64,000 nt of DNA, from the NCBI GenBank assembly GCA_030562195.1, contig CM060199.1, positions 32,508,338 through 32,572,337 of the forward strand. The letters are read 5' to 3'. Source of the DNA: Nipponacmea schrenckii (taxonomy: Eukaryota; Mollusca; Gastropoda; Lottiidae). Made by a program: the position numbers and the translations under genes. Shown here piece after piece: positions 1 through 13,239 of this stretch. Under the pieces are notes generated by a model. That model had not been told where the DNA came from, ran no database searches, and saw nothing but the letters and a program-made list of their open reading frames with translations. The stretch's first letter is position 1; every line of letters begins with the position of its first letter.

Positions 1-780
1 TGCCCACATATGGTTTGAATACATGGAATATTCATTAGAAACATTGATTGATCAATTTTTAAGCTTGATTTGACCATAAACAAAGAAAAAGGTCTTTCAT
101 GAATATAATAATTTCTGAATTAAAAATATAATGGGATTTTTTATTATATAAAAACAGATTGTATTAGGTATTTAAACTTTTTATTTCAGTGTATATTCAT
201 AGATAAAGGAATTCTATATCAACTAATTCCAAGATATCTAAATAAAGTATGACATATTATGCACATTGTTATGTAACTTCTAGTAAAATGTGGTTGTTAA
301 TGATCATATATAATGGGTAATCCTATACAATCATCAATATAACATCTAAGTGAAAATCAAAATGTCAAAAATATTGTTATTTCTACAAAAATTATTCTCC
401 ACAAATTAAATAAAATCTAGAAAAACCGTAATCTGATTGGATAAAATGACGTAAATTAAACTTGGTTTTAGTGATTGACTTATTAGATCACGGGAAAATC
501 ACATCTTTTTCAAGAAATAAGGCCAGAGCATCTAATGCCTTATAAACAGACGCAATCATCTCAGTAACCTTTAACCCATTACTCAAACTTCTGGAATGTC
601 AAACTAATACACTATTGATATCAAGTATTATCGAAAACGGATCCAAACTATAGCCTCTCAGTAGCATTCACATGTCAATAGTGAACAGTCAGACATTGTG
701 TGAAATATATTTGTTCAAATTGTAATATGGGTGAATAGAATCCTAAAGATTTCTACAAGGGGGCCTCAAGTTGAAATTAA
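1..780. other. AT-rich intergenic DNA, no gene seen
   Basis: No long reading frame, RNA gene or recognisable transposon is visible. It leads into the degenerate tandem array that starts at about 780. Confidence 0.4.
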
Positions 781-2170
781 AACCTTTAAGGTTTACATGA
801 TCCTTAATTGAAATTCACATGGTAAATACAAATATCTAAAACTAATATAGCTAAAACTAAAGATAGCTTGCCAGGCAAGGTAACATACATCCACTGGCAG
901 CATTGAATTTGAATAATAAATTGAGCAATAACTCAAAACACATTCATTGAATGTTTTTTCAATGCCATTGCTCCCACCAAATTTCGTCAAAATGACTTCA
1001 AACCTGCAGCTTCTATGCACCCACAATACCATTTTGATGCAATTTTCTAAGTCAAGGGCAATAACTAAAAAAATATTCATGGAAAATCATCAAATTCAAA
1101 CTTGACTAGCATCTTATCTATACCAATAAGCTAACTCATACAAAGTTTCATCAAATCTATCAAAAATTGTAGCTTCTCTTGCACCCACATAATATTAATG
1201 ACACTAATTTAAGGGCAATAACTCAAAAACTGTACTTTGAAAAATTGTCAAATTCAAACTTGACTGAGGTCCTTTGAAAATTATAGGTTTTATTGCATCG
1301 ACAATAAAATTTTGACAAAGTTTTACTAAGTCAAGGGCGATAACTCAAAAACTGTTCTTCAAAAAAAATGTCAAATTCGAACTTGACCTCTGTCTTATCA
1401 ATTCTAATGCTCAAACCAAGCTTCATTAAAATCCATTCGAAAATTGTAGCTTCTATTGCACCCACAATAATACTCAAAGGCAATTACTCATTAACCGTTC
1501 ATCGAAAAATCATAAAGAGACTTAGTTTTGCAGGAATCACAGACATCTGATTGAAATGCTACAATTGTCATTGATACACTTTACTTAGCGAATTTATTTT
1601 CTCAAATAGACCTTTAATTTGATTTAAAATTGCTGTTAAAAAGGAGTCTTATTCACAAGTGGTTGCCAAGCAAGATACGCCCACATCACTCATAATTTTT
1701 TAGTATAACAGGGCAGTTGTGTCAAATTGTACCAAAATTTAACTTGTCCAAGATATTTTAACTTAATTTAAGTGTATGATTTAAATCAGATAAAAAATAT
1801 AGTCTCTTTTTTCCTTTTTTTGGTCAAGGGCAATAACTCAAAAAACACAGATTAAATAATCATCAAATTCCAAATTGATAAAGATTATTAGTGATCACAC
1901 AAAATTTCATTCAAATCAGATGAAAACCTTCATCACAACAGCATTTACACAAAGTCAAGGGCAATAAATTTCTCAAAACTTCAAATTTGAACCAAGATCT
2001 CAGCTTTTTAAGGATCACATCGAATTTCATTAATATCAGATGAAAATTGTGGACACATTTCTAATAAGGTCAGCGCAATTAATTAAAAATGTTTATCAAA
2101 AAAATCATTTCAAACATGTCCATGATCTCATCAATGATCATACCAAATTTCCTTAAAATCAAACATATAC
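780..2170. repeat. degenerate tandem array with 'aagggcaataactca' motif
   Basis: Units of roughly 150 bases repeat with much divergence. Each carries a variant of 'tcaagggcaataactcaaaa', then 'tcaaattcaaacttgac', then a variant of 'tagcttctattgcaccc'. The motif is seen near 1030, 1203, 1333, 1827 and 1960. It is the reverse complement of the 'ttattgcccttgacttag' motif in the cleaner 161-base array at 32233-32877, so both belong to one dispersed family in opposite orientation. Short open frames inside it are chance. Confidence 0.7.
861..919 (-). repeat. dispersed motif 'gccagtgggc...cttgcctggcaagc', copy 1
   Basis: Read on the minus strand this has 'attcaatgctgccagtgg' followed by 'cttgcctggcaagctatc'. 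The same arrangement occurs at 18656-18711, 33573-33628 and 48112-48165, with a degraded version at 19583-19640. In the copies at 18656 and 48112 the flank 'ttgacagtac' (or its complement) is also kept, so the conserved unit is larger than the core. Confidence 0.65.
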
Positions 2171-2574
2171 TTTTTTATTGATTAAAGATCTTAAAGGGCA
2201 TGTTGATTAATTTGAACTTTCAATTCTTCATGATAATAAATACACCAACAATTGTGCCTTTTACAGCACTTACAATCTGCACAACAATTAATAAATATTT
2301 GACATTTCTTATCATAAAGAAAAACATTGGACATATTTTAAAGAAAAAATGCAATAATTCATGGTGAGATAATAAACAATTACATCAAAAATTGAGCTTT
2401 CACAAGCAATTGTTGGCAAATAACCAAAAATAACAATCTTGTATAATATTAAAAAACTATAAATTTACATCAAGTCTTAGTTACATGTACATATACACAA
2501 AAAAATGTGTATATATTTTAAAAATAAATTATCATAAGTTTACTACCTACTTAGCAGGTAGGATACAGTTGTTT

Positions 2575-5500
2575 TCAAACATTTTCATGATTAGTATGTT
2601 CATTCTTTGCTTTTAACATATCTTTGGGTAAGTTAACCACAGGATTCCTTGCATATAAAACAATGGCACAGGTAACTACAAAAATTGAGGCGAAAGTGTA
2701 CATGTCTATTGGAAATCCAAAAATTATCCAGGACAAGATTGCTGTAAAAATAAGTTCCATTGCACTAGCAAAATTTTTTAATATTGAATTGAGTGACTTT
2801 AAGAAAAAACTGACACAGATGCCTATGCATGTTGTATTTAGAACAATACATATGACTACAGGATTTAAACAAATTGGTTTCAACTGATCCCAACTGAAAA
2901 TGGAAGTAAGTTCTCCATGATACAACAATACAACACTATTACTAATAATGGAGTCTAAATACATAAAACAATTCTGCATCATAAAATGAGCTTCACAACC
3001 TTTCAACAGGTATTCATTGTAAACTCCAGCAATGACAGAGGCAAACACCTGAACTAATATTAAAATAAAATGTATATTAAAAAGTTCAAATGATGATTCA
3101 CTTGGACTAGCAGTGACCAAACCACTCTTCGCTTCCCTTTGATGGACCTCTTTCAATATACACCCAAATGTCAATAATATTAATGAACACCATTGAAGTT
3201 GGCTTAACTTTTTACTGAATAAAATCTGAAAAGAGAAAAAAAGAGAAATTTAGTGACAACTACAGGGATAATCAATATGTGATTGATTAAGCAGTTAAAT
3301 AAGTAAGGTACATGCAGAGCTACATGCATTGTAATATCAATATATTAACCTTAATATAATGCCGCATGGAAACTAACAGTCTGTATTAAATAATATATTT
3401 TGGCAAATAAACCATCACATTACCAATTTCTCCAAGGCATAACAGAGGTTTAGCAACATCAATTGAAAAAATATGAATGAAGATAGTTGTACATGCCCAG
3501 TAAAAGTTGCTAATTTCTGCAGGATTGTTCTAGTTTCTGTCTCCAGCAGAAATAACCTATTCCTGTATAGTCCAAGAAAGGGTCCATTTACGCAAAAATC
3601 TCTTGAATTCAGCTATGTATTAATTGATATGTGTTTTGTATTGCTTTTTGGACAGAATACAATATTTTTGTTAATGGAAATTTTCTTAGACTTTATGAAA
3701 GATAGAGAGTAATATAATATCGAATGCATTTTCTTAATTCTAAAGAGGGCAAGGGGCTATAATATGATACAGACCCCTCAGATTATTTGGCCTGATAGAT
3801 GCTATAAAACCATTTTATGTTGATAAAAATTTTGTTATTAGCCAATATTTGTTCATGTTACTGCAAGGCTATCATAGGAAATATTACCAATGGCTGAATA
3901 CAAGTCAAAGTTAAGCCTAATATTTACCTGAAAAACTACACCAGTTAATACAACTCGAAACTGTAAAAGTAGGAAATATGTTGTTGGATCATATGCTTGA
4001 AGGTTTACATAGGACAGATTATTATACAGACAATACAGACCAGCTGGCACAAAATACAATAATAAAGCTGAAAAATAAAATATACATTTATAAATAAAAA
4101 TATTGATTTAAAACCTAATAACTTCATTTAACAGCTGAATTCATAAAAATACAATAATTCTCAATCTGTGTCTAATCCTACAAAAAAAAAACATTGATTT
4201 AAACCGATACAAAATTTCATAAAAATTTGACATATATTGTCATTGCATTCCCAAGCCATATTTAACATAATTTAAGTGTATCATTAGAATAGGATGAAAA
4301 CTTCAGTCTCTATTGTGGTGACAAACAAATTTCGATGAGTTTATGTTTAAATCAAGGACAATAACTTAAAGAACATCATCAAAAAATTGTCAATACAAGA
4401 ACAAAATCACAATTTAGATGAACACACCAAACTTCATTATTATTTCTATATTTTGTTCACAAGCCAATAATTGTGGATGTACAGACAGGGGTGATGGCAA
4501 AATACAACAACCTTATAATGTGGGGCATATAAAAATCCCAAGTACCAACTGAGCTTATACAGTAATGAAGTTCCATAAAAATGAAGTACCGGTAGTCTAT
4601 GAAATAGAACCTACAACCTTTATTGCCATACTAATTCAAATTATTTATTTCTAGTTCAAATTTTCTTGGTTCAAATTATAGACATACATCAAGCACGAGT
4701 AATAACACAATTATCATGTCTATATAGGACAATATACATCAAAGAAATTGATCTAACCTTGTTTATGCTTAACTAGATCACTCCCAAAGGTAGAAATATT
4801 ATGGCTGAAAAAGAAAAAGGCAATGTAATACATGTTCATTAGCAATTTTGCTAAAAACAACAAGCCAAATCTTATAATACAAACCATGATCATCCAAATC
4901 TTTTTAGATTCACAATAAAAATTTGCATGCAAATTTACAGAACAGGGCATTGTATTTATATTTTAGACCTGAGCAATTTGTCAACACAATTACTGTTTAC
5001 CTGGTAGATGTACTCCGATCAATATCATATAGCCTACTTATGTTATTTCATTAATGCATCTGAATAAATCAATTTGAAATAAGAATAAAATTAATTTCAA
5101 AATGCCATTCGCGAATTTTGATAAGTGTGCAGTCACTCACTTAAATTTTTTTGATGAAAGGGACTTTTTTTTATTCATCCGACTAATCCAATTTGAAATG
5201 AGAATAAAATTGATTTCAAAATGTTAATTAAGAATTATGATATGTGTGCAGTCGCTTGTTTTAATGAAAATATAGTTTACATAATATGGTGAAAGAATAA
5301 GTTGAAGTTAAAAGCATACTTACTCTTTCAGATAAAGAATTATTGATGATATTAATTTTAAACATTCTGTAACTAATATCACAATAGTAGGATTATAATT
5401 ATATCTATTAGTCACTGATTTAGATGCTGTTACTAACAATCCTACAATAAATGATCAGAAAATATAAAGTACCGATACTATCATTTAAGAATGTAGCCCT

Positions 5501-6144
5501 ATCAATTGCACTTTCAGCATGTAGCGTAAGCTATAATCTACTATGAGTTTTTCTTTTTAACCTAGATTCTGTCAACTCTTAATCTTTAGCCTACAGAATG
5601 CTCATGTGATCAAATGAGACAAATGTGCTAGTGTAGTGGCAACAATTCTTTTCATTTAGGGGAGGGTTGAAAAAAAGTTTGTATCAATTTTATGTAAGGG
5701 CACTGCTTGCACTATATATATTGCTAAATTGTTCGCTATACAACATGTCAAGATTGTGAAGTTGTGTATCCATTACTTGATCATACCTTGTGTATCTATA
5801 ATAAAGTATAATTGTCATATTGATAATACTTTGCATAATACTTTATCATGTCAACTGATGAAACCTTGAGTATCCATACTTGATCATATCATACTAAACA
5901 AACATGAATAAAAATTTAGGTAAAAGTCATCCAAATGCATGAAAATTAATTGTCCCTTAAGGCTAGGCCTAAACTTTCTTCACCTACAGTTTACACTTTT
6001 TATAACAAGTAGGCTACAAAGTGTAGTATGGATATCAAATACAAATTAGGCCTACATACCCTGGTTCACAAATAACATAATGTATGCAATGAATATAAAA
6101 AAGCTCGTTTTTGTCGGGAAAAGATCAGCCGACATCCAACCCAT
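2575..6144 (-). CDS. SLC35A-family nucleotide-sugar transporter, paralog 1
   Basis: A five-exon gene, spliced by eye at GT-AG sites: 6144-6060, 5441-5324, 4804-4758, 4067-3928 and 3225-2575. It gives 346 residues. The family exchanges nucleotide sugars for nucleoside monophosphates across Golgi or ER membranes. The family signature is in exons 4 and 5: 'YNNLSYVNLQAYDPTTY', 'GVYNEYLLKG' in the central region, and the last helices around 'FASAMELIFTAILSW'. Repeated hydrophobic stretches fit about ten membrane segments. The start is the ATG opening 'MGWMSADLFPT'; exon 1 then has the same length as in the paralog at 35429-38660. Exons 1-4 are 85, 118, 47 and 140 bases in both genes, in the same phases, which supports the splice model. 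Substrate and SLC35A subtype cannot be told from sequence alone. The family call is secure; the exact ATG is less so. Confidence 0.85.
4068..4757 (-). repeat. intron 3 of transporter 1 holding a degenerate repeat
   Basis: The intron carries 'atcaaggacaataactta' near 4352 and other fragments of the dispersed 'aagggcaataactca' family, so its extra length relative to the paralog's 174-base intron 3 is at least partly repeat-derived. Confidence 0.5.
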
Positions 6145-6452
6145 TTTCGATGCTAGTTTCGTGCGTCTAAAATTTCTTAATCGCCAAGCAGGTAAAAAGT
6201 CACCGAAGAAACGGTATCATTGTCAATATACTTCCGATGGTAGTCGAGATCTTCCAGACACGCACTTCTAATGGCCAACTCTTTAGCGCTCTTTTTCTTT
6301 CTCGCTGCTTGTGGCTTTACTTCTAAATGCTAACGTCACTAAGAGCCAATGTTATCAAATCATTTTTTTACCGATGTTTTGTTGATGTCAAAACTAGTAC
6401 ACTACGTACTATTCAACTAGTATCCAACTGTAAAATGTGTTGATCTCAAATG

Positions 6453-6455
<3 letters not shown>

Positions 6456-6488
<33 letters not shown>

Positions 6489-7012
6489 TATGTATGTTTT
6501 GATGTCTGATCGTCTCATGCAGATGTACTTGTCTATTCCTTGGTTTTTGTGGTCATGTACTTGATCGCAGAATGATGAATCTGTCCATTTTATACACATG
6601 TACTTGTGTATTTTAAAACTAATTGTACATTGAAATTATATATGGTTTTTGCTGTCATGTACTTGATCGCCGGAAGATAAATCTGTCCATTATTTACACA
6701 TGTAATTGTGTATTTTAAAATAAATTGTACGTTGAAATAATACGTGATTTTCTGCGGTCGTGTGCATGGCCGCGGGAACTATATATTACATCCATTTTAT
6801 AAACAAATTGTAGGTTGAAAATCTGTCCATTTCATGCACATGTACTTGTGTATTTTTCAACAAATTGTACGAGGAGTATTGTATATTTATTTTGTGGTCA
6901 TGGACTTGATCGCCGTAACATATATCTGTCCATTTGATACACATGTACTTGTGTATTTTTAGTATTTCAGACAAATTGTATATTGAGATATTATGTATTT
7001 TCGATTTTTTTC

Positions 7013-7043
<31 letters not shown>

Positions 7044-7161
7044 CCAATGTATTGCCCCATGGGCTGAATGTGAGACAGGACCATGTCCTTGTGTATTGGG
7101 CCTAATTCTGACCCATGTAAAATAAAGAGTTTATTATTATTATTATTATTATTATTATAAT
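6456..7161 (+). repeat. poly-T / ATT repeat element with internal ~102 bp minisatellite
   Basis: The element starts with a poly-T run (about 6458-6485). It continues through four to five ~102-base units opening with 'acatgtacttgtgtatttt' (near 6597, 6699, 6838 and 6942). A second poly-T run (7019-7043) and a conserved block 'ccttgtgtattgggcctaat' follow, and it ends in an ATT microsatellite (about 7132-7159). The same structure in reverse, with only one partial unit, is at 25107-25392, and a diverged partial copy is at about 42430-42530. Copies of different unit number point to a dispersed element whose internal minisatellite expands and contracts. No protein is encoded; apparent frames come from the homopolymers. 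Confidence 0.75.
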
Positions 7162-7239
7162 GCGACCTGTAAGCCCGATATATAAAAACGCCTCTTTTTA
7201 GTGTGTTGTTTGTAGTCTGCCATAGCAACGGTAACATCG

Positions 7240-9320
7240 TAGTTATCTTCCCTTAACCGGACGTTAGGTTTTTAGCCAATCAGGAGAGAGCGTTAGAAAG
7301 TTTGTAAACAACGATGCAGACGAAATAAAGAACTGAAAGAACTTAGAGGAAATGATCAAGAATTAGGACAGTTTTGAGAGTATACAGACACGGTATCACA
7401 AACATTAACATTTTATTCATTACATGTATTAGTTGCGATTAAAATGTGCGCTATTTCCTGCAAGATATATATATTAAACTTTGCTTTATTAGGGCCTACG
7501 AAACATGTGAGGCTTAGACTTGAGACTTTGAGAAAAATCCGTTATGCATGTGTAACTTTTATATTTTTATAAACACTTGTTTTGTATTGATTATAACATC
7601 ATATTTGATTTATTATGTAATATTATTTTGTAGTTAATCGTCTGTTCGAAGATCTGTAGATAGAGTCTAGAGTTAAATAGTTTAGTTGTAAAGTTATGTA
7701 ATGTTAAATGATAAATAATACTGATGTTAGAACTTGAAGAAAAGAAAATAACCCTCATATTAGTATTAACAGTTGTCATTAATTCATATCAAGCTAGACC
7801 TATAAAAGAAGATCTAGAACAACGCATTTGACGTCACCCCTCAAACTGTACTAATGATTGCGTGCTGCATGATATAGACCCTGGTCTAGACGTGTGGTTC
7901 TCAATAACAACAAAATGTATTTCCATGAATGTTTGGTAATATTCATCAGGATTGGATCTTTAATTTTCTGAACATACTGTCATACATCACATCACAATAA
8001 CAAAACAATCCTATCATCAAATACTTACAGTTAAATTTAATATTTTTTTACGAAGTTACAAATGCTGATTTTTAGTTAACTTTCACCGACGATGTACTTC
8101 CGGCTGAACATGAGAAAAACGAAGTGTTTTGAATGACACTAATACTGAGAAAAACGACGGTAAAAATTTTTCTCGCGCTCGTTCCGATTTATAAATAGTC
8201 ACTGTTTCATATCCTTGTAGTGAGCAGAAAGGAACGATAAAACTTATATAATTATGCACATTTTTTGCAAGGAATAGTAAAATTTCAATAGTAAATAACC
8301 TGCCAATGACATTTAATTAAGCTTTCTGTCAACTGTATAATTGAAGAATTCTCAATGACCGGCAAGCTATCATCCTCAAGAATTCTATATGAGGGCCGAC
8401 ATTTTCTTCTTCATGTTTACGTTGGTAGGCGTACTGATGACATCGGAAGATAATTATCGTAGAATAAACTTGATATACAATAATATCAATGAATAATGTG
8501 ACCTATTAAAATTTGACGGCATTAGGTAAACACCTAACGGATTATCGTGTCAACTGTTAAAAGTAAGTAGTTTGAGATAGTAAATCTCTTTAAACTGAAA
8601 GCGTTTTCCGGGAGCCGATTAATATTTGTCAATAAATTCATTGTTAATTAACCACCTCTTACCGGTAATCTCTTAGTGTTAGGAGTCTCATTGACTAAAC
8701 AGGATTGTTTGGTAATTTAATTTTTATTAATTTTTTTTTTATGTCCAAATCCAATAGGCTTCTCTCGATTGACGGAAATTGGTAATTTAATCTTCTGCAG
8801 GTCAATTTCTATGCGCTCAATTGGATTAGGTTGAGATGGTCATGTGAATGATCATCGAGATTGACATGATTAAAAACAGGATTGTCTTTCTTTAATTTGA
8901 TTTCCGATCTGTTAGCATTAAACGAGTGAGTAAATCGTTCTTTGTTTCTCCGACATATTGTTTGGGGCATTCTTATACATGAAATCAAACATATTTCATT
9001 CGACTTTTCACATATTAGATGCTCGTGGGTTTTGCATCTAGGCTACTCGTCATACACCAAGGAGCCCTTAAATTTGGTGACACTTTGGATTAAGTTTTCT
9101 TTTAGTTGCTAACTGTGCTAAACAGATTTTCGTAAAAATCGTTTAGAGTAAGCCTACCCCCCCCCCCACTTTCCAGTTTTGAGAAAACAATCACATAGGC
9201 TTTGTCTAAATCAGAAGATTTCGTAAAACTTGTGACTTTATGATACCAGAAAAGGTATGTTTTTGGTGAAATTAACTCTAGTGCACAAGTTGTTGAGCGT
9301 CGGTTTCTTTGAAATACACC
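7240..9320. other. intergenic DNA, no gene seen
   Basis: No coding exon or RNA gene is recognisable. A C-run lies at about 9160-9169, and a short palindrome around the two 'gaattct' sites lies near 8346-8384. Confidence 0.4.
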
Positions 9321-9799
9321 TTAAAGGGGCACAATCTTGATTTTTAGTGGTCGTTTTGGGCCTTTGTTACATTTAAACAGTCCTCAGAAATACTCAAGCT
9401 CTAAGAAAATCGCAAAATACCTTGAAATATACCTCAAAAATTTCACTTTTTATTTTTTTCCGTGCTGTACGCGGCTGGTCTTCAGTCAGTCTGAAAATTG
9501 TGTGTCCTGTTGACAAAATCTACAATTGTTATTACATGTACTTTCTTTTTGTTGTATCAGTGTGGGCCTGCGCAGTAGTCTATTTATAACTCTTTGATTT
9601 TCCAATATGGCGGGACGTTCATAATATCTTAAGACATTAAGATTTTCAAACACGGAAAAATATGTATACCCATGAATTTGAAGGCTCATATTTCGAAGGT
9701 AAGCTCTGTAGACTATGTCTGATTAGCTAAACAAAAGATTTCATGTGTTTGAGGCTGTCGGATGATTGTCCGAAACAAATCAAGCCTGTGCCCCTTTAA
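9321..9799. mobile_element. MITE with TTAAAGGGGCACA terminal inverted repeats
   Basis: The left end 'TTAAAGGGGCACAATCTTGA' (9321-9340) is matched in reverse by the right end (9777-9799), with 21 of 23 bases agreeing. The 479-base interior has no transposase. The outermost TTAA on both sides could be a piggyBac-type target-site duplication, or the outer TA a Tc1/mariner type; the sequence does not decide. The element is non-autonomous. Confidence 0.75.
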
Positions 9800-10740
9800 T
9801 ATCTTGTTTATTTGTCTCTGCTATAGAATCACCTTTGGAGACAGTGGTATCAAGAGAGACTATGATTTTGTGACTGACGTAAGAGGTTAGTTTGATTGAC
9901 AGATGGTGGTTGTTCATCCAAAAGTGTTGGTCAAATGGGCAAAGGAGTAATACCTCACGTTACCAGTATGTTATGAAAAATTTGTCTCCGAAGGAGCAAA
10001 TCGTTAGCCCATGGCTGTACCTGAAGTTTTTATATTTGTTTTAACATTAAATATGAAATCGTTACGGCTGAGATAAAGCTGTGCAATCGCATCGCCTGGT
10101 CCGTTTACATCTGATTCTGGATCCGGTGTTACTGGATATGTTGAACACGGTTCAACGAAGGCAGAGGTATTTTCTTTTTTATTTAACAATCTTATATACC
10201 AATCTGGGCAGGTGTTAAAGCTGCTTCAAAGGTTCATTGAGATGGACACTTGTTATCTTACGGCCTGATCTGTGGTTTATTCACACCTTCTCTCTAAGAT
10301 CAGAGTTATATTTAACATTCTGTTAGCTGGGTTGTCTAATGAGATTTTGTCTACCCAGGGGTCTAGGATACAATCTTTGTCTCTAATTCATACATTTCAC
10401 TATCAATAACAAAACACAATTTCGTTCATGCAAAAAATTGCTGCCCTCCCCATCAGAAATTAGACGGTCGATCTATGATAGATACACATCGTGTAGCCTT
10501 AAGTTTGGTTTCTCAACAGAAAAGTTGTGGGTTTTTATTATAACAATATTATTATAAACTAGTGTCCAAAAGAAACGATACTGTTTGCAACGACATAAAA
10601 GAAAAACTAAACAATGTAACAATTTATGTTATGTTTTTGAAAAATCCTTTCACAACATCTTAACCAAAATTCCATTTCAATAAAATTTGTACAATCAATA
10701 TGACAAGCCTTTAAAGATAGATGGGGTAAAATAATGAACA
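9800..10740. other. intergenic DNA, no gene seen
   Basis: No reading frame with recognisable content and no structured RNA seen. Confidence 0.35.
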
Positions 10741-10848
10741 TTTCCTTAAAGCACTGATCCCAGAAACGGGAAATGTCTCAAAGTCAAGTCACTATTTCCT
10801 TAAAGCACTGATCCCAGAAACGGGAAATGTCTCAAAGTCAAGTCACTA
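10741..10848. repeat. perfect 54 bp tandem duplication
   Basis: The 54-base unit beginning 'tttccttaaagcactgatcc' occurs twice in direct succession (10741-10794 and 10795-10848) without mismatch by eye. It borders the decayed Tc1 copy that follows. Confidence 0.9.
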
Positions 10849-10859
10849 TCGGGTATGTA

Positions 10860-11560
10860 CACCGTAAGCATCAATACATGCCAGGACACGAATACGGGCG
10901 GATTAAGTTAAACGTCTCATGACGTTGGGAGTGGTGTGTTGCCATTCCTCCTCGTTACAAATCCTGGGCGTTGACCAGAGGCACAGGCTGACATCGGATT
11001 TACCGGTCGAGGTTGGTGCTTGATGGGATTCTTTTCCTGGGACCATGGCAAGACGTGTCCAGTTCCGCCGGTGCCAAAGTCGCACTGGCCTTGCCCATAT
11101 CAGTATGTTGATTCGGTGTTGAGGCGACAGGAGCTGTCCGCGGTAAGGATGACGTGACCGGATACCATACTGTTGTTATAGTCTCCTGTAGACTCATCCC
11201 AGTGCTGTTGCCGCCATAGACGTGGCTGTTGTGGTACGTATGATACCCAGATGTAACGATTATAATGGGGCGCTGTTACTTGTGTCTTTCCCTATTTGGC
11301 CTGTATGACGCCTGACCTGTCTGACGTAACCGTTGCATCAACCTGCTGATAGTGATGTGTGCGCAACAAAATCTTCTGGCGACGTCGGCGTGTGACGTTC
11401 CTGGTTGGATCATTCCAACGGCTCTCTCTCCATCGGTGGCTGTCAAACGTGTTATATCTTTTGTTCTTTTTGTTGCTGCATGTGTAGCACATGCTAAGAG
11501 GGAAATGTCACTTTCACGAAATTTACGTTTTTTCCCGAAGGTCAATGACCTTCATGACCT
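10860..11560 (-). pseudogene. decayed Tc1-like transposase
   Basis: On the minus strand the 5' part (11545-11276) reads like the N-terminal DNA-binding domain of Tc1-type transposases: 'ERAVGMIQPGTSHADVARRF' followed by a second helix-turn-helix region ending 'RLRQTGQASYRPN'. Further on, in other frames, 'EEEWQHTTPNVMRRL' (about 10910-10960) resembles the C-terminal end of the family, where a W..IP..V...I pattern is usual. The middle, which should carry the DDE catalytic triad, is shortened and frame-broken, so the element is dead. The family makes TA target duplications, but I could not define the terminal inverted repeats. Confidence 0.75.
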
Positions 11561-12600
11561 TGGACCTCCGACATCAACTTCTGGTTTTATAGCTGTCCAA
11601 GCAAGAAAAAATTTGCAGCTTTGGACTGCTCTAGCACGTGACCTAATTGACCTAAACGTTTATTTTTTCGGATTCTGAATTTATTTGCTTTTCAAGCTCA
11701 GTCTAATGATATCTATAAATAATTTTTGAATGCAGAACTGAATTTCGTAATGTTTTCAAATATGCCGAAAACGTACGGAAATTATCGAAGGGTCGAAAAT
11801 CACAAAAATCGGAGTTTTCGGATCATTTTTTCAAAAACGTTTGAATTTCTACTTTTGTACTTTTGCCGTGTATGCAAATACTAACCGCTATGCCACACAA
11901 AAAGGAGAAAACCGAAAAATACTTCTCGTTCGCCATTCTAAGTCCAATTTTTCCAAACTTTTTTTTAATTATAAACCTTAAATTTTTAACATCTAGATCC
12001 TCTAAAAGCTCTTTTTTAAAAACAAATTTCAAAGTTGTCTTTGAAAAACTTCCTGTCAAATAGTTTTCTGATAGGCTACGATTTAGTTGTTCATTACTTT
12101 TGACCTTGACCTTCTACTATCCTCAATATTCTACACAATAATCTTCTGGTTACAATTTCATGTAGCTAGCTTTTATTACTTCTTGTTTTATAGGGCTCTT
12201 AAAATGGATAATTACATATCTTCCGATAGTCTTTATCTTGACTATAAACTCAAATGCTAAAAATACATATTGTGGAAAATAAGCGATTTTTTTTATTCAT
12301 TAAAGGTTTTTTGCTAGTTCTATATTTAGCGTAAAGATAGAATTTAAAAACAGATTTATAAAATACCAATGAAGAGCTTTCAATAAATATATGAAATATT
12401 AAAATTATATTTTAGATTAGCCCTTAATTGAGTAAATGCATTGAATAAGACAAGGACTGGGTTACCGATTTTGTTTCCAGTTTTTTGACAATAAAAACTA
12501 TGCATGTTTAGAGTTTATTATTACAGCGAAGCAATTACATGCTGTAGCCAAATTCAAACGTATATACAGTGTACAAACAAATAGACAAAAAAAAGAACAT
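11561..12600. other. AT-rich intergenic DNA, no gene seen
   Basis: Short frames on both strands near 11823-12063 overlap each other and have low-complexity content. I find no supported gene. Confidence 0.35.
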
Positions 12601-13239
12601 TACAATTAAGAAATTTACAAACAGGCAAAACATAGTAACAATTTTATTCACCTAAAATTTGTTTTCTAGTGAAACTAGCCTGAGAGATAAATTTACCTAG
12701 ATTTAACAGTTCTCTTTCTGATCGTGGCGACATTAATCTGTTCATTTTGTATAGCGAAGGAAAAGACCAAAATTGACGATGGAAAAGCTGACGACGAATT
12801 GAATTATAAGTTGGACAACATAGAAGGAAATGATATTCGTCTTCAATGTACTGAGACTTGCAACACAAACAATATCTCTTCTCACGAGCGGTTTTACTGT
12901 ACCGACCTATTTCGATCTGAAGTTTCAGATTTCCGACACGAAATTTACAAATTAGTAATTTAAATTTGTCGCAGATATATGCATCAAGATATGATTCGAA
13001 CTCGAGCGTAGATTTATAATTTTTATAGAATCTGAGCTTACTAGACTTTTCGAGATTAGAGCGCCAAATTTGAAGATATTGGTCCTAAGTTCGCCTTTTA
13101 ATTTCCAAAGGGTTGAAGAGTTGAGGGTTCTCAAAGACGAACGTTAGCCCGAGTTCATTGAGAAGAGATTTAATACCAGAAACCCAATTGTGCTTGCCAT
13201 TCATTTCATCCTGACACAGAATTTTATATACCCCACAAA

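Noticed and set aside
6417..7237. Open frames with poly-Lys, poly-Phe or poly-Asn
   Set aside because: They are translations of poly-T and ATT runs in a repeat element.
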